Source of the DNA: Canna indica
Taxonomy: Eukaryota > Streptophyta > Magnoliopsida > Zingiberales > Cannaceae
NCBI GenBank assembly: GCA_034359265.1
Contig: CP136890.1
Location: 41,948,501-42,012,500 of the forward strand
Length of the DNA stretch: 64,000 bases
Direction of reading: 5' to 3'
A program made the translations under genes and the position numbers. This document shows positions 56,506 to 64,000 of the stretch, one piece after another. Position 1 is the first letter of the stretch. Every line of letters begins with the position of its first letter. The notes beneath the pieces are model-generated. The model ran no database searches. It saw nothing but the letters and a program-made list of their open reading frames with translations, and was not told the DNA's origin.

Positions 56506-57150
56506 AAGTCAATTGAAAAGGATATAATAATATGTCAACAACAATCTTAACTATATAATACGATCTTAACAATATTATATAATGATGATAATCAGCTAAC
56601 ATGCAACCGGTGCAATCGTATTATTAAAAAAACATCTATAACAACTTAACAACCAAATACTACACCTTTGAACTGAATGCAACATAATATGACCAGAACA
56701 CAAATGCAACATGCATACATACCAAAAAAACTAATGAGAATTATAGTTGGACAATTGAGTTTTCTCCAACATCTCACATTGAGAGTGACACCTTAAGACA
56801 TGACTACCTTGGTAAATAGCGCACAAGTATTACATTTGATGCCCTAACATTTGCACCTCGAGTGTATCCATTTCATTTGTTAGAGTTTTAATTCTGTAAC
56901 TAGTTTCTCTATGCTTCACAATTAATCTTCTCTTTGTTAGTGAAGTTATATTTTGGAGTCTTTCCTGTTCATTTTTTATTATTGTAACTGATGCATCCTT
57001 GACATTGCATGGACTATAAATGCATGTCTTGAATGTATTTATTGTTCATATGAAGTAGTGCAATACAATTTGTTCACCATCCTCTATCTTCTTGATCTCT
57101 CAGTAATCTCTTTGTGACCTGTGAGTGTAATCATCGCAAGGTGATTATTT
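56506..57150 (+). repeat. Flank and probable 5' LTR of the copia element
   Basis: No gene. 56506-56878 is AT-rich without features. The copia LTR probably starts at TGTTAGAGTTTT (56879) and ends near 57138-57150, before the primer site TGGTATCAGAGC at 57158-57169. The 3' LTR is absent, so the limits cannot be checked. Confidence 0.4.
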
Positions 57151-57177
57151 AAAAATTGGTATCAGAGCTTGTGAAGG

Positions 57178-59523
57178 ATGGCCGGTGCTGCGCAAGTTAA
57201 TCCCACTGTGCCGAAGTTCGACAGTGTCGAGTTCGAAGACTGGAGTATCATGATGAAGACATTCTTCATCTCCCAAGAACTGTGGGAACTGGTGAATGTG
57301 GGATACTCTGAAGAGGGACTGGTAGCCGAAACCCTGAGAGAAACCAGGAAGAAAGATGTCAAGGCCCTCAGCCATATTCAACAAGCTATCGACTCGCGGG
57401 TTTTTATGAGGATATCCTCTACTGAAACTTCGTATGACGCTTGGCAAATCTTCAAGAATGCTTACCAAGGAGCGACGAAAGTGCAAAAGGTAAAATGCCA
57501 AACCCTACGTCGTAAATTTGAGAGCCTCTTAATGAAGGAAGATGAAGAAATAGACTCTTATTATGCTCAAGTTATGGAGCTGGTAAACCAAATGAGGAGA
57601 TATGGGGAGGAAGTAACTGAGTTGAGAATTGTGGAGAAAATTTTGAGAAGCATGCCGGAGAAATATGACCATATTGTTGTTGCCATTGAAGAAGGAAACG
57701 ATATAGAAGAAATGCTGTCAGAAGAATTGCTGGGGCCTCTTATCTCCCATATGGATCGTATGAAACGTCATGAAGAAACAAAGGCCGCCGAGGAAGCCTT
57801 GAAAACTGCCACTGAGGAAGCTTTGAAAGTTGCCTTCAATAAAGAAAAGAAATCTTGGAAACCTAGAAGAGCTCTGGTCGGAAGTTCGTCAAGTTCCAAA
57901 GGGAAAGAAACACTTGAGGATCAATCTGATGATGCAAAAAGTGAAAGCAACATGTCCATCAATGAATCTAGTGCAAAGTCCTCCAATCAACAGAAGATTC
58001 AATGCTTTTACTGCAAAAGATTTGGCCACATAGAAAGATTTTGTAGATTAAAAGCCAAACACATAAAAGGTGCAAATCTTGCTAAAGAAACAAGTGAAGA
58101 TGAAGTTGTTCTGATGGAAAGTTTAAGTTTCAAGAAATCCAAAGATTGGTTTATCGACAATGGTTGTAGCAACCACATGACGTCTGAAGCTTATACCTTT
58201 GTTCATCTTGATCGTTCCCACTCTGCATCTGTGAAATTTGGAGATGGAACCTTGCGAAAAGTCCAAGGGAAAGGTGATATCAGGGTAGATGAACACAGTG
58301 ACAAGATCATCAAGAATGTACTTCTTGTGCCTGAGCTGGACTCGAATCTTCTAAAGCGTCGGGCAACTTATGCGAGAAGGGTATGCCTTGATATTTGAAA
58401 ATAGTGCATGCACCATCTTCACTGACCTTTCGAAAACTAATGAAGTTATTAAAGTTCCTGTTGCTCCAAACAATCTCTTCTCGTTCAATCCTCAAAGAGT
58501 TAGCCAAGCCTTAAAAGATGGTATTGATGATCTAATTCGACTATGGCATTGTCGTTTTGGTCACCTAAACTTGGAATACTTGAGAAAGCCTATAGATAAT
58601 TACATGGTTGATGGCATGGATGAAATCAGAGGGCAACTCATTAGTCCTGTGATAGCTGTGTCTATGGGAAGATGCACAGAGCAGTGTTTTCGAAAAAGGC
58701 CACTGTTAGAGCAAAACACCCACTGGAATTGATCCACACAGATATCTGCGGGCCAATGCAAACTAGCTCTTATAGTGGGCACAGGTATTTTATCATGTTC
58801 ATTGATGACTATTCTTGCTTCACTTGGAATTACTTCCTAAAATACAAGTGTGAAGCCTTGAATAAATTCAAAGAATTCAAGTTATTGCTTGAGAAAGAGG
58901 TTGACAGAAATATCAAAATGTTGAGAACTGGTCGAGGTGGAGAATTTCTCTCCGAGAGCTTCAATAATTTTTGCAAGGAATATGGCATTAAGAGGCAATT
59001 GACTGTTGCCTATTCCCCTCAACAAAATGGAGTCGCAGAACGGAGAAACAGATGTATTCTTGAAATGGTCAAATGCATGTTAAAAGAAAAAGAAATGCCA
59101 AAATTACTTTGGGCCGAAGCTACTCAAACTATTATTTATGTGATGAACAGATGTTACTCTACTCTGGTTGAAGATAAAACTCCTTATGGGGTTGTGTTTG
59201 AAAAGAAACCAAATGTTTCTCACTTCAAAGTTTTTGGGAGCTTTGGCTATGTTCATCGACCTAATCAGCTTAGAAGAAGCTGGATAATAATTGTTTTGAG
59301 TGTGTTTCTGTTGGTTATTCACAAGAATCAATGGCATACAAACTGATTGATCCCACTACAATGAAGATTATAATCAGTCGTGATGTTGTAATTGATGAAC
59401 AAGCCTGTTGGAATTGGAATAAAATGTCAAAGAAAGATGATGTCTCAGTATCTGCAGATCAACTTGCTGAAGATGACTTGCCTGAACATGAGGAAAGGAA
59501 TCAAGTTTCTAGGGGAGATGAAC
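57178..59523 (+). pseudogene. Ty1/copia gag-protease-integrase, truncated before RT
   Basis: The ATG at 57178 follows the primer site by 8 bp. Residues 1-200 are a UBN2-type gag (FEDWSIMMKTFFISQELWE, KILRSMPEKYDHIV); a CCHC knuckle CFYCKRFGHIERFC and the protease motif FIDNGCSNHM follow (D-N-G instead of the usual D-S-G). A frameshift near 58355 leads to the pre-integrase zinc motif (LWHCRFGHLNLEYL) and another near 58655 to integrase. In the core, HTDICGP and NGVAERRNR keep the first Asp and the Glu, but the second Asp is Gly (RTGRGGEF). A third shift near 59275 precedes YKLIDPTTMKIIISRDVVID, the normal link to RT. The element is then cut by a gypsy LTR at 59524. Protease-integrase-RT order defines copia; the gag is like tobacco Tnt1 relatives. 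Confidence 0.9.
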
Positions 59524-61850
59524 TATAATACCCGGGATTTCCTAATATAAAAAAATTTCGTGATGCAGCCCATCGAATCAGGAACTAGCCAGGTCGAGTC
59601 GCGAGATTGCCACAAGTAGCAGGTATAATTAATTTAAATTATAACCTATTGTTGGCAGTTGGGGATGAATGTGTTGGTTGACTCAAGTTGGGTTGAGATT
59701 GGGTTCGCGGATCGAGTGAGGACTCGATCCGGGTTGGGTGGAGTCGAATGAGGGGGCTTAAGTGAATGAGGGGGCATTCTAGTCATAAAAATATAGGGGA
59801 ATAAAACCCCTCAACCAAGCCACCGTGCGGCTCAAGGAGGGAGAGCCGCACGCAGCCCAAGGTGAAAGGGGAGGCAGATTTGTGATCGGCGCCGAGCTCG
59901 TGTCGACGCCCGAGGAAAATGGGATTTGTGATCGGCGCCGAGCTCGTTGGTTTATTTGAAAGGGGAGGCGGGTGGCCAAACCTTGGAAGTCTTGAAATTG
60001 AGTTTTTATGCGAGGTTTCTTGTCGATTGATGTGGTTTCTCGTGTTGGGACTTCAGATGATTCGTATAACTGTGATCTTGTATTTTCGATCGAGTTTTAT
60101 GTGTTTTATGGGTTGGCTGAATAGAGGAAAAAAGGGAAAGGTCATGCCGAAATTTTCTCCAATTTCCTCGAGCAACTTATAACCCATGGTTCATCTTCTT
60201 TTTGTTAAATATTAGATATTTAGATTGATGCATAAGAGTCGTTGTCGAAAACATGCCCTCGGCCAAGCAAGGGTAAGGGTGGAACCGAAAGATTGATCGA
60301 GTTATTCATGCTAGATTGCAGGTTGGATTGTTTTGGTTCATGCTTACATGCTTGGTGTTAAATTATATTTATGTTATGAGATTTCTCGCTCATCATATGA
60401 ATTGCTAGTAGCGATAGATCTAGATTATCATATTTAAGGAAATGTTTTTATCATTGCATACATGGATAGGATTTAGTATGACATGCGAATCATGGAAAGG
60501 TTACGATTATATTCTAATGTTAGTGCCCCATCATACCATGTTATACCACTTGTTTCCATACTACGAATTTAGCTTTAATCGCTAAAATTAATCTCTTGCT
60601 CTAGCATTCATTTAGTTACTATTGTTGGTGTTTATTTCTAGTGATTATTGTTGGTAACTATTGCTAGTAATTATTGTTGTTAAGGGTAGGCTACATTCTT
60701 AGCTATATTTCGTTTACTCAACTAAATCAAGTAGGAAGGATTTCTATAACTATGAATGATAGTTACCCTGAGAAACAAAATACATACACTAGGTTTCACG
60801 CCTAGGGATGAGCAACAATCCTTAGCGTTCGACTGGTACGATCCGAGGGAATTCTCGAATAGGGACACTGCCAGATAAACCTAGATGGAATTATTACTGA
60901 AGCATTGATTGTGTATTGTGATTGACATGGTCTAATGAGGCGTGTCATCAGCCGAATGACTACCACATGACTCAGCGGTGATAGGGTCTTGAGATTGCAC
61001 CAGTGGGCCCGCTAGGTGTTAAACCCGGGTGGTGGAGGGTCTTGAGATTTTGTTAGTGGGCCACGTTGACGGTGAATAGGAGTCGGGTGGGACTAGCTAT
61101 CCCTAACCCGAAGGGTTCCAGAGACTAGTGGCCATCCTAGTCGACGGACCCAGGATTGATTGTTTTGTACATTATATGCCTCGTTAGGCTGGTTGAGAAG
61201 ACCGGTCAGGCCTGGTTTGATAGTGTTGGGAAGCCTGGCTTGGCTGAACTCCGCCCCCCCCCCCCCCCCCCAACATGAATAGGCCCATAGTGGCCGAATT
61301 GTATGAGCTGGTAAGGGCCAAGGAGGTCGGTTCATTCACTTGGGTGACTTGGCATGTTGTTTAGCTTAAATTCCTTGACTATACCATACTGTTGTATATG
61401 TTATCTTACCCGGGATTTAAGTGGAGGTTCAAGTTAACAGCTCATTGAGTTCCTCGTGGACTCACGATTTGTTTATTATTATTTTAAGGAGCCCGACCTG
61501 TGAGGTACGACCTGGTGGCATGGCACAGCTGGAGTGTAGGTAGAGGCACAAATCTCATAGCAGGCGTCCGTGTAGTCGTAGTCGTGTTGTTTGAGTTGTT
61601 GGTCATGCACTGAGTGGTCTTTGTAAAACAATTACTGCTTTCAAACTTGATATGTTTCCTTGAAAAGTTGAGTTGTTTTCTTTAAACTTAAAACTGTTTT
61701 GACTTTAATAAAGTTGGTCGCCATTTGATTTCATGACTCTCTTGTTGGTCCAGTGTTGTTTTGGTGTATGATTGGTCGGTGCATGTAGTAGGCTTCGGGG
61801 TACTGACGCGTACCCTGGCCGGTCACGTGACCCTGAGTTGGGGCGTGACA
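59524..61850 (+). repeat. 5' LTR of gypsy element (2.3 kb)
   Basis: It begins TATAATACCCGGG (expected TGTAATACCC) and ends GGGGCGTGACA. The end shares TCACGTGACCCTGAGTTGGGG with the solo LTR at 44938. A 21-bp direct repeat tttgtgatcggcgccgagct occurs at 59879 and 59926, and a C run lies at 61252-61270. The element's 3' LTR is outside the window. Confidence 0.8.
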
Positions 61851-61855
61851 AAGTT

Positions 61856-61867
61856 GGTATCAGAGCT
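61856..61867 (+). other. Primer binding site of gypsy element
   Basis: Perfect TGGTATCAGAGC, five bases after the LTR end. Confidence 0.9.
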
Positions 61868-62066
61868 TTTGGTTAGGTCTTGACTATGACTAGGAGTTGG
61901 GTACCGAATGAGGCATATGCTAGCTTGTCTACGTCTAGTATTGTTATGCTACGAAATGAGGCAACCACGACTGAACTCAGCGCATCATGCGGTTAGTAAC
62001 TTAAATTATAATTAAATGAGTTGGTTGATATTAATGGTGAAATTAATTTTTTTTTATGTTAGTGTG

Positions 62067-63250
62067 ATGGAGACCCGTAATGTTGCTCTGAGTGGTATCA
62101 GTAGAAATTCCACCGAATGACAGGGCCGGGGCCGAGGCCGGGGGCGAGGCCGAGATCGGGGCCGTGGAAGAAAATAGTCAGAGGAAGAGGGTCAGGATTC
62201 TGCGGTTGTGCAACTACAAGCTCAAGTAGCTCAGTTAACGAAAGCGCTCTACAGGGAGCAGGAGTTGAGACAGCAGATGCAGCAGCAGCAACAGCTATCC
62301 TAGCCGGTACCCGTGGCTCCTATGGTACCGGAGGTGGCTGAGCAGGTAGCACCGCAGGTCAGGGACCCAGGAGCACCCACATACGTAGACTTCGTCAAGT
62401 TTAGGCCGCCAGTATTCACCGGTACAGATCGGCAAGTGGAAGTCACCGAGTACTTGGGGGACTGTTACGAGCTGTGTATAGAACTGGGGTGTTTGTCAGA
62501 AGCGGCGGCTCGCATGGTTGGCCTACACCTGAGGGGACCTGCCAAGTACTGGTTGCATACTTGGAGGGGTCGTAGGGCAGCACACGCACTACCTCCCACT
62601 TGGGAAGAATTTAGGGCGACTGTAGAGGAGCAGTACCTGTCGATGAGTGTCCTCGATAAGTGGGCACGAGATTTTGAGTTGCTGCGTCAGTCTGGAGGCA
62701 TGTAAGTAGCAGACCATGAAATGAAGTTTACCCGGCTCTCTAAGTACCACCCAACTCTAGTGGCTACTGAGACTGCCAGGGTGAAAAGGTTAGTGGAGGG
62801 TCTGAGACCTCAGATAGGCAAGCTTATCCATTACACCGAGGACTCCACATTTGGTCGGGTGGTGGATGAGACCCTTCGGAAGGAAGCACTGGTGGCGTTC
62901 GAGAGAAATGATGGGCCGCCCAAGAAGAAGTTTCGGCCTTAAGGTTCTGGAGGTCGCCCGTGACATTCGGAGGGGACTGTGACCATCGTAGATCACCAGC
63001 AGAGTCATGGGCACAATAGTAGTCGGGGCCGCGGGGGCTCAGGGTCACAGGCGGTGAGGCAGACAGAGATAAGGGGCACTACTCGGAAGACAGACATGCC
63101 GCAGTGTGGTCGTTGTAACCGGAAACACTAGGGGGCTTGCTATGGCCGCACAAATGCATGCTTCAGATGTGGGCAGGTTGGACACTTTAGGAAGGATTGC
63201 CCGGACAGAGGTGGCCAGAGATTTGAGCTATCAAAAGGAAAGGTGTCGAT
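62067..63250 (+). pseudogene. gypsy gag with CCHC knuckle
   Basis: The ATG at 62067 (METRNVALSG) opens a frame with Arg/Gly repeats (62118-62175) and a Gln-rich segment, then the gag core starting YVDFVKFRPPVFTGTDRQ and LHLRGPAKYWLHTW (62520-62570), the region KRLVEGLRPQIGKL, and a knuckle CFRCGQVGHFRKDC (63160-63201). At least seven in-frame stops occur; several (TAG, TAA, TGA at expected Gln or Arg) are what C-to-T change at methylated sites would give. The architecture matches the Tekay-like gag at 13466-14620. Confidence 0.85.
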
Positions 63251-63262
63251 GTCGGTGGGACT

Positions 63263-64000
63263 CAAGTAGTCTGTGAGTTCCCCGATGTGTTTCCCGAGGA
63301 GTTGCCGGGATTGCCGCCCACGAGAGAGGTTGATTTTTTGCATTAATTTGTAGCCAGGGGTGAAGCTGATCTCCATCCCACCCTATAGGAAGGTGCCGAT
63401 CGAACTCAGGGAGTTAAAAGTACAATTGCAAGAGATGCTGGACCTGGGCTTTATCCGACAGAGCGTGTCACCATGGGGTACTCCGGTGCTGTTCGTGAAG
63501 AAGAAGGATGGGTCTATGCGCATGTGTATCGACTATAGGTGGCTAAATAAAGTAACAATCAAGAATTGTTACCCACTACCGATGATAGACGATTTGTTTG
63601 ACCAACTGCAGGGGACACAATGGTTTTCTAAGATCGACTTGAGGTCTGAATACCATCAGCTGAAAATCTGGGACTATGATGTTCCTAAGACTGCCTTCAG
63701 GACTCGCTATGGCCACTACGAGTTCCTAGTGATGTATTTTGGTCTAACCAATGCACTTGCGGCTTTCATGGACTTGATGAACCAGGTGTTTAAGGAGTAC
63801 ATGAACAGTTTTGTGATCGTCTTCATTGATGACATCTTAGTACACTCCAAGAGTGAGGAGGAGCACTCTGAACACTTGAGGATGGTCATGGAAACCCTCA
63901 AAGAGCATCAGTTGTTCGCTAAATTCTCAAAGTATGAATTCTGGTTAGAATGTGTAGGGTTCTTGGGCCATGTAGTGTCCAAGGAAGGGATAAGGGTGGA
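63263..64000 (+). pseudogene. gypsy RT (partial; protease deleted)
   Basis: Only about 30 residues separate the gag knuckle from EFPDVFPEELPGLPPTREVDF, which is the start of RT; the ~150-residue protease region is missing. After a frameshift in a T run near 63337, the frame from 63354 is open to the window end: [49 protein letters not shown] and the catalytic FIDDILVHS (YxDD region). It continues past the end of the window, so RNase H, integrase and the 3' LTR cannot be judged. Confidence 0.88.

Larger units (their letters stand above)
59524..64000 (+). mobile_element. Tekay-like Ty3/gypsy retrotransposon, 5' part
   Basis: LTR, primer site, gag and the start of pol on the plus strand, inserted into a copia element at 59524. 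The RT sequence is close to that of the Tekay-like element at 9556-11640 (FMDLMN.VFKE, CIDYR.LNK). The target duplication cannot be tested because the other end is off the window. Confidence 0.85.

Overview
The window is intergenic DNA from a flowering-plant nuclear genome, made almost entirely of nested, decayed transposable elements. Four things support this: plant Ty3/gypsy chromoviruses and Ty1/copia gag-pol remnants, initiator-tRNA-type primer binding sites (TGGTATCAGAGC), a CACTA transposon with plant TNP2/TNPA-type genes, and a captured scrap that looks like plant phytocyanin. I find no intact host gene, rRNA, tRNA or CRISPR array. The species cannot be told from the sequence.

Layout. 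1-4757: 5' part of a gag-only (TR-GAG-like) LTR retrotransposon on the minus strand. 4758-7471: two 560-bp inverted arms of a gypsy LTR around a spacer that holds a fragment of the gag-only family's LTR. 6912-14717: a decayed Tekay/Del-like chromovirus (minus) hit by two solo LTRs (7472-9085 and 12276-13465). 14718-35265: unclassified AT-rich DNA that received a gag-only element (17494-27210), a small gypsy element (28286-33563, minus) and a Mutator-like element (34094-35238). 35266-37244: LTR-like fragments.

37245-56505 is a third gag-only element (minus). It was split by a 7.1-kb CACTA transposon (37683-44781) and by a 3-kb gypsy solo LTR (44938-53514). That LTR was itself split by a chromodomain gypsy element (46773-52370). 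The gag-only element's own LTR carries a hAT element (55428-56323). 56506-59523 is a copia element cut before its reverse transcriptase by a second Tekay-like gypsy element that runs off the window (59524-64000).

The gag-only family ties the window together. Its LTRs recur six times, share clusters of the palindrome GGTCGACC and a TATAAATA box, and its gag has one CCHC knuckle plus a long coiled coil but no pol. Most target-site duplications can be read, which fixes the order of insertion. The most unusual structures are a 3' LTR whose last ~1.08 kb is repeated four times in tandem, a ~48-bp array of hairpins with compensating stem changes inside a gypsy LTR, a hAT element carrying a phytocyanin fragment, and two inverted arms interrupted by different LTRs at the same base.

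All family names come from motif recognition by eye. No alignment or database search was run, and percentages are visual estimates.
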